From Mesorhabditis belari (lineage: Eukaryota > Nematoda > Chromadorea > Rhabditida > Rhabditidae): 64,000 nucleotides of DNA. Within the stretch, counting starts at the first letter, position 1. Every line of letters starts with the position of its first letter. The stretch is from positions 1,488,001 through 1,552,000 of the forward strand of contig CAUEEP010000933.1 of assembly GCA_958450365.1 (NCBI GenBank), given 5' to 3'. The translations under genes and the position numbers were made by a program. This document shows, piece by piece, positions 32,155-43,044 of this stretch. A model generated the notes under the pieces. It ran no database searches, was not told the DNA's origin, and saw nothing but the letters and a program-made list of their open reading frames with translations.

Positions 32155-35100
32155 TCATTGAGCTGAGCTGATTTGTGGCGTATAAACTGAGAAGGAGATC
32201 TTCTGAGCGAATTTCTGGCGATCCTGGAAGCCACTGGAGAAGTTGTGGACGAAATTTGGGAGACTCGACCCGTTCGCCATTTTTGTCAAAACGACTCTCC
32301 TCGACAAGTACTCGTCCGAGATGGTCACCTGAAAAAAAAAAATAAATGAAAATTTTTCTAAAATTTATATATCGAGCTTCAAGAGTGGCCTCCAGAACCA
32401 CCGAATCGCATTTCAAAAACCCACCGAAAACTTTGGGATCATCAGGATTTTACCCAGACTCTCCGCCGCGGTGTCCACGATGAGACCTAGGTCGAGCTCA
32501 AAGTTCGACTCTGGCGCGTTCTGAAATTCTCGAAAGTTCATGTGCTTTCCAGATCAGCGATTGAAATTGATTTCGAAGGATTTTGAAAATTTTAAAAATG
32601 CAAAAGTGGAGTGATAAAAATCAGGCATATTTTTTTGACATTTTTCGATTTTCCGATTTTCCGAACCTGCACAAATTGCCGAATGCCCTCCAGGGTGAAA
32701 CCAGAAATGACTTGATTCGACAAACGGATTGATTTCGGGCAATTCGTCGCCCAGCCCTGTAGTGTCTCGTCGGTCAGTGCCGGGAAACGGGCCCAGCTCC
32801 GCGCCTGTACACTCAACGATTGTAGCCGGGGCATTTGCGTAAAGACCTGGAAATTGTGATTTTTGCTTGATCTGGAACGCACGAGAAAGTTTGGCGTCGA
32901 AATTTTCAGTCCTAAGTTGATTTGAAAAATTTCGGATTTGATCATTTCGAGACCACATCGATTTCTAGCCAACATTTCGTCCATTCGTCGTTTTAACTTT
33001 TCAAATCGTTAAGCTGGAGGGCACAGCACAATTTGACGACTTTAGTTTACCGTATTTCATTGAATTTGACGAAAAGACAAATTAGCTACCGTACCCCTGT
33101 TTGCAGTACCCCTCCAAAAACGCCCTATTTTCACTGTTCCCTATTTTTTCGCTCAGGAAACGCGATCCTGGAATGCACAACGGACTTTCATCATTTTATC
33201 GCCCCACGAAAGTGACACTTGTTTTCGAAGTGCTCAAGAATAAGTGGAAACTGTCAAAATCGGCTGGCTGACTTGGCCGACTCGCCCACCACTGCCAAAA
33301 GCGATAAGAATTCTGTCATTTTTCAGCTCAAAAATGACACTTGATTACGTGAGTGAGCTAAAAAGCTCAAAACACGGCTATTTTTCATGAAAAACTTCGA
33401 ATTCTTCAAAAGTTTCAGGACTGGGGCTTTAGACTTAAAAATCTACAGTAATCTCTTTCTAAAAACGCGAAAATCTTTAGTCCTGGGTTGCACGCTATTG
33501 AAAAATTAGAATATTTTAACATATTTGTAAATTCCGATAATATACAAATTCCGGTACCGGTAGGTTCCGGTTTTACTAAAAATTGTTTGAATTCACATTT
33601 TTCGATTTTTATCTTCTGCTGTGGCCTCCAGAACGGCGAAATTTCTCAAAATTTCTCACCTTATCCGTGAGGAAATCGGCGTGAAAGTGGCAGAAGTCGA
33701 AAACGAGATCGACGGGGGAAGTGTGAGCGACGAGTTGCGAGAACTCGGCATCCGTCCACTCAATGTGGCACATCGTGAAAGAAAGCGAGGAAACGGATCT
33801 GAAAAACGGGCATAATTAACATATTTTAAGTGATTTGCATTTAAATTCTACCTTTTATATGCAAATTTTCGGATTAATTACCCAATTTTGCGAAAAATTC
33901 GAAAACTTAAATTTTTCCTTATTTTCCGCTTTTTTCTTGTCTTGTGACTTCCAGATTGAAGATTCGCATCAAAAAAAATCTCATTCTTACATGATAATCA
34001 TAACTTTTATGGACTAGAACCTATTTTCAGTAAAAACGACCACATTTTCCCTTTTTAAATGCTAATTTGTTGTAAAGTTTTGCTAATTAAATGCTAATTT
34101 GCTGTACAGTAGCCTATTTGCGTCTTTTAGTCGCTTTTACTGTCTTTTAGTGTGCAAAACGGTTCACTTTAAGACAGTTTAGTTGTCAATGAGCAGTCAA
34201 AAATGTCTCCCCTTTCCAAAGACAAGGACCCGTCACCCACTAAATTCTCTAAACTCCCAAATCTCCGCATTTTCTTCTTCTCAGCGCCTCTGTGCACTCC
34301 AGGATCCCCAATCCGCTCAACTAAATCTTCGACATTTCGACAGAAATCTGCCAAAAGTGCCAAGAGCCCTAGCCCCCTTTCATAGCTTACTCGAGTTTTT
34401 GGGGAAACCCTTCTCTTTCATCACTCCGAAATCGCTAGTGCCATCCAGATTGCGGAAAAATTTACATTTCAATAAACCCGGGTCACTAGATCCAGAGATT
34501 TGTTATAGGTTGGCCACCCCACCAAAAACCACCTTCTCAAAATCCGCTTCAAATTCGCTCAAAGCAAGAAAAAAATCTCTCGTGCTGTCCAGATTACGGA
34601 AAAATATACATTTCAACAAACCAGGGTCACTAGATCCGGAGATTGGCATAGGTTGGCCACCCCACCAAAAACCACCTTCACAAAACTCGCCCCAAGTTCG
34701 CCGAAAACGAGAAAAAAATCTCTCGTGCCATCCAGATTGCGGAAAAATTTGCATTTCAACAAACCCGGGTCACTAGATCCAGAGATTTGCTATAGGCTCC
34801 CACCCCACCAAAAACCATCTTCTCAAAATCCGCTTCAAATTCGCTGAAAACGAGAAAAACAAGTGTGCTAGCGCTCCAGGACGCCCGAAAACGTCAAAAA
34901 AATTCCTAATCAGCCGCTAAATGTCAAAATTTTGACTTATCTCGACTCTGACAGTGAGCCAAACAACCAACCGAGAGCAAAACACAGAAATCGTGGAAAA
35001 TCGTGGAAAATTTAGTCGAAAACAAGTGCCGTGCGCTCCAGATTAGGCAAAAAGCTGTGTAGAATTTGAAATTTTTACCTCAGATCGTTATTGAGCAAAG

Positions 35101-36217
35101 AGTGAAGGAGTTGCGTGTTGCAATGCACGGCAGCACCGTCGAAACTCAACGCGGAGCCGATTTTTACCTACAAAAATTTGTGTAAATGGATAAAATGCGG
35201 ATTTTGATTACTTGCTCGAGTTGTTGCTGCACGATTTCGGGGATTTTTGGCATTTTTGACGCGTTCGATGTGGTTGGTGTCGCCTCGAAAACGCGCTCGT
35301 TGCGCTGATGGCGTTTAAGCGAAATGCTCACGATACGACGGGTTTTCGACGATTTGTGAAAGTTCAAACGACCAATTGGAACGCACCGATCCTCGATTTC
35401 AACCGCGGAGACTCTAGAATTGTAGCTTTAATTCGGTCCAAATTTTGGGTTGAATTTGGTCGGACACAATGAAAGAAAAACCCTTTTTAAAAAAAACCGT
35501 TTGAACTAAATTCCCCGATTTTGAGCTGTATTTTGAGCGTACAGTCGTGTAGTCGTTACTTTTTCGCCTTTCGCATTCAAAAATCAACTAAGCTATTCTA
35601 GTCATAAAGCTGCTTTGAAAATCTTGAGACTCCAAAAACCACCTTCCCGAAATTTGCCCCAAATTCGTCGAAAACGAGAAAAAATCTCTCGTGCTGTCCA
35701 GATTGCGGAAAAATTTGCATTTCAATAAACCCGGGTCACTAGATCTAGAGATTTGCTATCGGTTGGCCACCCCACCAAAAACCACCTTCTCAAAATCCGC
35801 TTCAAATTCGCTGAAAACGAGAAAAAATCTCTTGTGCCATCCAGATTGCGGAAAAATTTACATTTCAACAAACCCGGGTCACTAGATCCAGAGATTTGCT
35901 ATCGGTTGGCCACCCCATCAAAAACCACCTTCTCAAAATTCACCCCAAATTCGCCGAAAACGAGAAAAACAAGTGTGCTGCGCTCCAGGACGCCCGAAAA
36001 CGTCAAAAAAAACTCTACTACGCTCACTTGGTCACCAAAAAACCTTGAATACCCATTTGACCCACTTGAACACATCGGCGACGAGTTTCGGCGCTCCTCT
36101 CGATGTGAGTACTTGATTGAGTCGTTTGCTCAGCCTCCGTCCCTTGACTCGATCCGATTGCGGGCACATTTTGAAGACCTCGAGCAGAATGTCATGCGGG
36201 AGATTTGAGAATTCCAT
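32155..36217 (-). CDS. F-box protein, one internal junction unresolved
   Basis: Exons on the complement: 36217-36113 or slightly longer, 35413-35212, 35167-35079, 33798-33660, 32846-32667, 32520-32425, 32328-32155 (stop). From 35413 to the end all junctions are in frame. The first exon starts MEFSNLPHDILLEVFKMC, a typical F-box N terminus that binds the SKP1-type adaptor of an SCF ubiquitin ligase. The rest (SVQARSWARFPALTDETLQG, GFTLEGIRQFVQ) resembles the substrate-binding half of nematode F-box proteins, a very large and fast-evolving set. A TTTCAG acceptor 4 nt before the ATG is a likely trans-splice site. The junction 36113/35413 is out of phase, so an exon is missing in between or the donor is wrong. 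Motif copies fall inside two exons (32690, 32224). Confidence 0.7.
33944..35996. promoter_or_regulatory. Motif cluster in F-box introns
   Basis: Copies at 33951F, 34299F, 34445F, 34589F, 34732F, 34876F, 35038F, 35698F, 35841F, 35986F. Intervals within the runs are 146, 144, 143, 144, 162 and 143, 145. Most of these belong to ~144-bp tandem units. Confidence 0.85.
34400..34990. repeat. Tandem ~144-bp units in an F-box intron
   Basis: Units share 'ttgcggaaaaatttacattt', 'acccgggtcactagatccag' and 'ccccaccaaaaaccaccttc', with motifs at 34445, 34589, 34732 and 34876. Because 144 is a multiple of three, a 197-residue frame stays open across them; it is not a gene. Confidence 0.9.
35640..36010. 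repeat. Second block of the same ~144-bp units
   Basis: Three more units of the 34.4-kb family (motifs 35698, 35841, 35986), in the same direction, in another intron of the F-box gene. Confidence 0.9.
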
Positions 36218-36224
36218 TTTTCTG

Positions 36225-37970
36225 AAATGAGTCGAAGTTGAAAGTGTTGAGAAGGTTTTGACAAGAAAAAAAGAAAACAAAAAACATAAAAATCATTAGA
36301 TTAAGATTTTTCGTCAATCTGGAAGGCAGGAAAGAGAAAAATTGAGATTTTGCGAAATTATTTTGATTAGAAAAAAAATTTGAAAACGACGTTGCTGTTG
36401 AAGCTCTTTACTCCAAGAATATTGCGTGAAATCTGAAAATTCGAAATTTTTTGGGTCATCTGGAACGCACAAAAGATAACTACGATTTTCAGAGCAATGA
36501 AAAGGAAATTTGAAAAATTTGGAAAAGTGCCTGTTTTGTGAGAAACGCTCGCATAGCCTTATCTCAGCAATGAGACTCTTGGAGGCGATTCAAGCGATTC
36601 GTCTTTTCATTCTGGAGGGCACCGGGGTTAAATAGCCCAGCAAAAAAAAAGATGATTGACTGTAGACTTGGGCAAAGGGTTGGAAGGGGTGAGGCTGAAG
36701 CAGTCCCCATCGGCCACGCGTCCCCTCAGCCGCCAATTACTTTCCCGAAAAAAACAACCTTCATTCATTTGCCGCTAAGCCGCGAAAAAAGGAATCGGCT
36801 GATTTTTTGCTGGGAAATTTCCGAACCATGACGCCGAGATGAGTGACACAAATTTACTGTGATACTCTCAAGGAATCCGGGTCTAAGCACATTTCCCTTT
36901 GAAAACGTTGTCCAAATCTTTTGCTAATTCACAATCGACAATCCTGGAGGGCACTAGTAGTGATTACTTTTTGAAAAATTGTATTTTATTGTTTAGATTG
37001 TTGATTGAATTTTGAGGGCTACGGTAGCTGGTTTAGATACAGTACCCTGAAGGGTCTGAATTCTTTTCTGAAGTTAGAAATGGGCCTTCTGGAGGGCACT
37101 ACAGTGATTACTTTTTGAAAAATTGTATTTTGTTGTTTAGATTATTGATTGGATTTTGAGGGTTACGGTAGCTGGTTCAGATACAGTACCCTCAAGGGTC
37201 TGAATTTATTTCTGAATATAGAAATGGGCCTTCTGGAAGGCAGGAGAGATTTGGGAAAGAAAAGGAAATTGAAATTTGGCTTTTGTATGTTGGTGACTAA
37301 AAAGTTGGGTAACTAAACCAAAGGAAAAATCTCAAGTTCTCAATTTCCTAGATTTTCTGATGCCAAAAGCTTTTGGCATCAGATCGCCAAATCTTAGGGA
37401 ATTGAGGAATCCCTTTTGCAAACAGGACGTTCCGGGGGGTCAAATAAGAAATTGGGTAATTGAACCAAAGCAAGAATTCAAATATTTTGCTCGAATAGCC
37501 CGAATAGCCCATTTTTTGGTTCTATGACATCCAGAAAGAGGAATACGATCATTTACGGCCGATCATCTCAACATAAAAATAGGAAAAGTGATGAGAATTG
37601 GTGAGAAGGTGAGAAGTGGCGAAAATTGTTCAGAGCTCCGAGAACTCTTTCTAAAACTTCCTAGTGCCTTCCAGAAATGCCAAAACAATGAAAATATGCC
37701 AGGGTTTTTTCTAGAAAATCAAAATTTTAGTGCCGCTTAAAATTTTGCGGCTTGCGGTTGTGATTCACAGGGAAAAAAATAGGAAATGTCAATCAAGGCT
37801 GAAAAAAAAAATAGTCACCCAACAGCCAACATTCAAAAAGTCCCTTTGTAGCGTTTCCGCTTTTTAATGTTCTTGCAAATTCCGAGATGACGGGATTACG
37901 GTACTCGATAAATGCTAATTTTTCAAATTTTTCAAAAATGAATTTTTGAAAAATTAAAGTACTCCAAATG
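36225..37970. other. Non-coding, motif-bearing DNA
   Basis: No exon is supported. Two ~135-154-bp related units at 36950-37240 carry 'acggtagctggttcagatac' and reverse motifs. GGGTAATTGAACC (37452) is the inverse of an SL1-like start. Confidence 0.5.
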
Positions 37971-38715
37971 GCTTTGTGACTCCCAGGATTGATAAATCAA
38001 AAGCTAATTTTTCTTTTTCTAAAGCAAATTTCGGTTTAATTACCCAGCTACAGTACCTTGGAAATGAGAAAGTGTTAAAAAGTGATAAATCAAAAAAAAA
38101 ACGTGGAATAATCCTTGTGACATCCAGGATTGACAAATCAAAAGCTAATTTTTCTTTTTCTAAAGCAAATTTCGGTTTAATTACCCAGCTACAGAATCTT
38201 GAAAATGAGAAAGTGGTAAAAGGCGAGGAATCAAAAAAATAAAACGTGGAATAATCCTTGTGACATCCAGGATTGACAAATCAAAAGCGAACCCCTCAAC
38301 CCAGTTTTGGTTCATTTACCCAGCTACAGTACCTTGGAAATGAGAAAGTGTTAGAAAGTGATAAATCAAAAAAATAAAACGTGGAATAATCCTTGTGACA
38401 TCCAGGATTGACAAATCAAAAGCTAATTTTTCTTTTTCTAAAGCAAATTTCGGTTTAATTACCCAGCTACAGTACCTTGGAAATGAGAAAGTGTTAGAAA
38501 GTGATAAATCAAAAAAATAAAACGTGGAATAATCCTTGTGACATCCAGGATTGACAAATCAAAAGCGAATTTCTCTTTTCCTCAACCCAGTTTTGGTTCA
38601 TTTACCCAGCTACAGTGCCCTGAAAATCAGAAAGTGTTAAAAAGCGATAAATCAAAAAATAAAAAGTCGAACAAGCCTTGTGACATCCAGGATTGACAAA
38701 TCAAAGCTCAAAAAT
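37970..38715. repeat. Tandem ~141-bp units with an SL1-leader-like start
   Basis: Six units with motifs at 37983, 38124, 38267, 38402, 38545, 38687 (steps 141, 143, 135, 143, 142). Each has the forward motif (cttgtgacatccaggattga), then about 47 nt later GGTTTAATTACCCAGCTACA or the variant GGTTCATTTACCCAGC, then 'gaaatgagaaagtgttaaaa'. Two more diverged units lie at 41500-41790. GGTTTAATTACCCA equals the first 14 bases of nematode SL1, but the remaining leader bases and a consensus donor are absent. Confidence 0.85.
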
Positions 38716-40370
38716 AGAAATGATCACCCCGGGCGGGCGCAAGAGCGGCAATCTTTATTCGAGTGTTCTAGGGTGAACCCCGACCTCGCCCCCAATCCCA
38801 CCGATCCCTTTCCTTTCCTCTTTTTCTACTCTCATCAAAACCTTCCCCTTTACTCATCTCCAAACATAGAGAAATCGAAATTTTAATTGAAATTCGAAGA
38901 TGAAAAAGATGGAATGAGGCTGGGAAAGTCGTGACAGTATGCGATTCGAGTTTGAGCCGAAAAAATGAATAACTCAAATGACAAACGCTCAAAATAAAAA
39001 CAAAATTTGACAATCTGGAAGGCATAAAACATTTCTATGATTAAAGATTAGGAAAATTTTGCGATTTCAATTTCGTTTAATTACGCATTTCTTAAACCAA
39101 GCAATTTACTGACTCTAATGTAAGAAAATGCTTTAAAATTAAAATTTTTCTAAGATCTGGATGTCACATAAGGTTTTGTAAAGAAAAGATTTATAAAAGG
39201 AATAAAAAAAAATTTTGACTTTGTTACTCAAAAAAAAGAAAATTTCTCTCTTTCAATGAACCGAAAGAAAATCGAAAGGGACAGGGAATCAAGAGAAAGG
39301 AAAGGAAGGGAAGGGAAGGAGAGGGAAGGGAAGGAGAGGGAAGAGAAGGGAAGTGAAGGGAAGTGAAGGAAAGGGAAAGAGAAAGTTGAGCCGTGTAAGT
39401 AAGATTGACAGTAATCGAGGAGGAGGGGTGACTGAAAGAGAAACGAGACTGACAACACCAATCTGTGCCCCAATCAATGACATGACTTCCAGCATCAACA
39501 GCTATAAAGTCAAAATGTCGCCAACGATTGTTGGTTGATGGGAAATGCGGGCCCGAGCCTCCGCCTACACCCCATCAGCTTTTCTCGAGAGAGAGATCTG
39601 TCAATTGTGATTCACTGGGTGACCCTGGTGACACCCAGCGTTAACCGAAAGGGATTTGCTTTTTGCAGATCACTGACGGGAGAGGGGGGGGGCTGAGTGC
39701 TGAGGGTGTCCGAGGTTGACTTACAGGGTGGGGCCAGGCCACCATTTTGCATCCAAAAAACCCCCAAAACTTTAGAGAATCTAAATTGCTATCCAATTCA
39801 GCAAAAAACTTTGCAAAACTTCTTAAATTCTTGGCTAATAGCCGAGAAAATTGGTCAGTCCTTAATCATCAAAATTCCAAAATTTCAAAATAGCAAATTT
39901 GTATCTAAAAGTTATGCAAAAATCGAAATGATATCCAGTTTCGCCGAAAATTTCGTTTTGATATCAATTGAGTTAAGGGAAGCTGAGAAAAACCCCCAGC
40001 TATGCCCAAAATCAGTGTCCACACCCTGGATTTGGCTAAAACTGTGAAAATTCAGAAAAATATGCAAGATTCGGCATTCCTGGATGTCACAGGTGGCTAA
40101 GAAATCGCGGAGATTTGGTGGAAAGCAGTGAGGCGTGAAATTGAAGGAGCGGAGGAGGCGAGGTGGAGATGCTGGGATGGAGTTGCTGTGCAAGGACGAT
40201 CCTTTTCGATAAGCAATCCTTGCAATCACCGATCTCTCGCCTGCGCTCCAGGATTGTCAAAAAACAAAAGAAAATCGAATTCGTGCGAATGGGCAAGGAG
40301 AAATTAGAGCATTCGCATTTTTGCATACCCTGGTGGAGGCGAGGTTGCGCAATCGCACCAAATCCCTTCC
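38716..40370. other. Non-coding, motif-bearing DNA
   Basis: No supported exon. A purine-rich stretch of GGGAA/GGAGA units lies at 39285-39380. Confidence 0.5.
39285..39380. repeat. GGGAAGGGAAGGA purine repeat
   Basis: A strand-asymmetric purine run of GGGAA and GGAGA units. It could form unusual DNA structure; open frames across it are by-products. Confidence 0.9.
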
Positions 40371-40379
40371 CAAGCCTCA

Positions 40380-40770
40380 TTAATTTGCTTGATGCCATCC
40401 AGCTTGGTGATCGTGATTCAAATCGGACCCGAAGAGTTTCCGAAAATGGTGAAAATGAGTCAGAGTCGTGTCGTTGAAAAACACAATTTTGAAAATTCAA
40501 AAATTTCAAAAATCGTTTATTTTATTTAATCTTGTGACATCCAGGATTTACAATAAAAATGGAAAAATCCAGATTTGAGGTGTTCAGAGTAGTGAAACGG
40601 AGTCGAACTCGAATTGCTAGAAAGAAATTTTTTTCAGAGAAAAATTGCAAAACTGGATTTTTTATCTAATCTTGTGACATCCAGAATTGACAAAAAAAGT
40701 AGAAAAATTTAAATCCGAGGTGTTTAAAGTAGTGAAACGGAGTCGAACTCGAATTGTCGGATTGTAGCCG
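40380..40770. repeat. Units duplicated from or to the dbl-1-like intron
   Basis: Direct-orientation copy of the 27.59-28.13 kb units (motifs 40399, 40541, 40681), with the same 'gaaaatgagtcagagtcgtg' phrase. The right edge runs into F-box-like coding sequence. Confidence 0.85.
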
Positions 40771-41215
40771 GCAATTTGTGAATACGATCGATTCCGACTT
40801 CTAGAATCTCTGCCGTGCCTTCCAGCTGGCGACATGCAATCGTTAAAAAGCATTAGAGTCGCCGGAATTAGCTTGGAAATGGGCTGGATGATTTGCGCGG
40901 TCGAGGTTAGTCGAAATCGAATCGAATTAATCGAATTTCTCGCTAATTCGATTTTCGCTCACTCCGATCACATCCAGGAATCGGATTTCTTTGAGAGGAT
41001 TTTTGATTAGAGCAAAAATACGGGGCAGTAATAAATACTTGAGATGCGGGGGTGACAGGTGTCGGCGAGTGGTCAAAAGCGGTGAGCATCGCATCAAAAC
41101 GCGACTCGAGTGACTGAGATCGAGGCCGTCCTCGATCTCAGGACAGGAAAGAGAGCTTACAGGAAAGTAATGCATTTTAGCTGCGTCCAGGCCCTGTAGG
41201 CCAAGTCAGCCCAGC
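40735..41215 (-). pseudogene. F-box-type LRR-like exons, incomplete gene or remnant
   Basis: On the complement, 41200-40960 is open and encodes RSWADLAYRAWTQLKCITFL in one frame and PHLKYLLLPRIFALIKNPLK followed by EIRFLDVIG in another. 40820-40740 encodes LEGTAEILEVGIDRIHKLPA and [12 protein letters not shown]. The leucine-rich pattern resembles the substrate half of nematode F-box proteins. I could not find an F-box exon, a start, a stop or one consistent set of junctions. It may be a decayed paralogue of the 32-36 kb gene. Motif copies 40974 and 40822 fall within the open segments. Confidence 0.4.
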
Positions 41216-41254
41216 TTCTGATTGTCAAGAATCTCATCAAGCCAAAATCTTGAT

Positions 41255-41470
41255 GACGAAATCCTTTTTTCTGAATTTTTTCCGCATTTTCATCGGTCCT
41301 GGAACGCAGGCTTGTGATTTTAAAAAAAATCTGATCGATTTTCGGAATTTCCCAAAAAGTCAAAATCGAGTTGTCGGAGTTTGATGCTTTATGTCAAGCC
41401 TCAGGACACTGAGAGCTGAATTTTTTCGATTTTCGTCGATCCTGGATGTCAGGAAAGCCATTTGACTTGC
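41255..41470. repeat. First copy of a ~210-bp direct duplication
   Basis: 'atcaagccaaaatcttgatg' through 'gatcctggatgtcaggaaag' recurs at 43045-43270 with about 90% identity by eye. Each copy carries motifs (41299/41452 and 43108/43252). Confidence 0.85.
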
Positions 41471-41789
41471 TAGATTCGAGATTCAAAAAAATTTTTCTTA
41501 ACCCAATTTTGGTTCATTTACCCAGCTACAGAATCTTGAAAATGAGAAAGTGCTAAAAGGCGATAAATCAAAAAAATAAAACGTGAAATAATCCTTGTGA
41601 CATCCAGGATTGACAAATCAAAGCTCAAAAAATCTTTTCCTCAGCCCAGTTTTGGTTCAATTACCCAGCTACAGTGCCCTGAAAATCAGAAAGTGCTAAA
41701 AAGCGATAAATCAAAAAATAAAAAGTCGAACAAGCCTTGTGACATCCAGGATTGACAAATCAAAGCTCAAAAACAGAAATCATGACCTC

Positions 41790-43040
41790 AGGCGGGTGCA
41801 AGAGCGACTTGTTCGGAATCTTAAAGTTTAAACCTTAAAAGATATTCAAACAAAAGGTTAAGTCTCCCCGCGGCTTTCCCAATCTTCAATTTCTTTCTCA
41901 TAAATTCACTTGCCTCCGATTTTCGGAGCAGATCAAAGAAAAGCCGACAGTGTGCACATAAATTACGAATTACGGTAGTCATTGAGGAACAACCCATTAT
42001 ATGCAAATAAATATGGAAAAAACGGCAATGGGATGGCCTCGTGCGGCAAATTGGAACACACAGAATGGATTGGGGGGATTGGGGGAGGGCTTGACGAGGA
42101 GGAGGGGTTGACCAAACCCTGCAATGGTTGGCTCAAGACTGACATCTAGAATTCAGCTAGAAAACGTTCAACTACTTTCCACCTCACCGCTGTGACATCC
42201 AGATGAACCAATTTTAAAAACTGATTCTAGATTGATGCATTCTGGGAGGTATACGGTAGCCAGCTATATACACCTATTTTTTGTCTTTTTTTTTTTTTCA
42301 AAAATCAGCAAAACTTTTTGTGAATTTTTAAAGAATGACATCCAGAATTTATAAAAATCGCAAAATATTTTTAAAAAAATGGAAAATTGAGCGTTTTAAC
42401 AAAGGGAACACTGATCAGTGAAGGAACAAGGTCAACTTTAGAGACAATTAATGCAGAAAACTGCGTGAAAACTGCGAACAGGTGGACGGGGTAAACGAAA
42501 GGCGATAAACGATGTGCAAAATCACTCTCGCGGCCCAAAAGCGTACCCTGGAGGAGTGGAAAGGCGAGAGGCGGGAGCAGATGCAAGATTGCGCGCAAAG
42601 GCAACGATAGACAAGTGTTCTATGTGGAAATTGCTCTTGTTTCGGCAATCCTGGAGCACACGAGACATTCGGGCGATAATGAATCGGTGAGGCAAAGAGT
42701 TTTTTTGACAAAAGCGTTTTGCCAAAAACTCTGGAGGTGACCCTGCAACTCTGACATCTGCATTTAGCCATAAAACTCCCAATAAACTTTCCCCATCGGC
42801 CGGCGTGACATCCAGATGAGCCGAACTTGAAATCGGATTTGCGATTGGTGCACTGTGAGCAGATAAAACGGCGAGTGGTTCTGTGGAAGTGGTATGGGTG
42901 CAGGTGGGTTGCATGCGCGGCCCGTCAAAGCCATAAAAGGTCAAAAATGTGTTTCTTTTTTTGTCGGAACCCTTTCCGACAACCAAATAAAATCAAATTT
43001 GGGTTTACAAAAGTGAATTCATTTGGAAAAAGCAATGGAA
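41790..43040. other. Non-coding, motif-bearing DNA
   Basis: Minus-strand frames of 107-154 residues at 42448-42986 lack recognisable domains and good splice sites, so I do not call them. Motifs at 42199, 42342, 42651, 42812. Confidence 0.45.
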
Positions 43041-43044
43041 TCTT

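Larger units (their letters stand above)
29475..33640. promoter_or_regulatory. Motif cluster spanning a TIR element and the F-box 3' exons
   Basis: Copies at 29479R, 29621R, 29766R, 30940F, 31097F, 31586R, 31728R, 31881R, 32224R, 32392F, 32549F, 32690F, 32872R, 33014R, 33168R, 33483R, 33628F. The 1174-bp gap 29766-30940 contains the TIR element at 29980-30817; without it the gap would be about 318 bp. The 31586/31728/31881 trio is a duplicate of 32872/33014/33168. Confidence 0.85.
36314..39646. promoter_or_regulatory. Motif cluster in non-coding DNA
   Basis: Copies at 36319R, 36470R, 36612R, 36954R, 37089R, 37243R, 37531F, 37671F, 37983F, 38124F, 38267F, 38402F, 38545F, 38687F, 39015R, 39157R, 39489F, 39635F. 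The 37983-38687 run is a tandem array in which each unit also carries an SL1-leader-like start about 47 nt after CCAG. Confidence 0.85.

Noticed and set aside
34183..34776. 197-residue plus-strand open frame
   Set aside because: It runs across 144-bp tandem units, a multiple of three, so the frame stays open by repetition. No start context, domain or splice sites.
39228..39498. Minus-strand frames rich in Phe/Pro/Leu/Ser
   Set aside because: Translation of the GGGAA purine repeat.
42448..42986. Minus-strand frames of 107 and 154 residues
   Set aside because: Overlap each other in different frames, no recognisable domain, no matching acceptor or donor pattern, and lie among motif copies.
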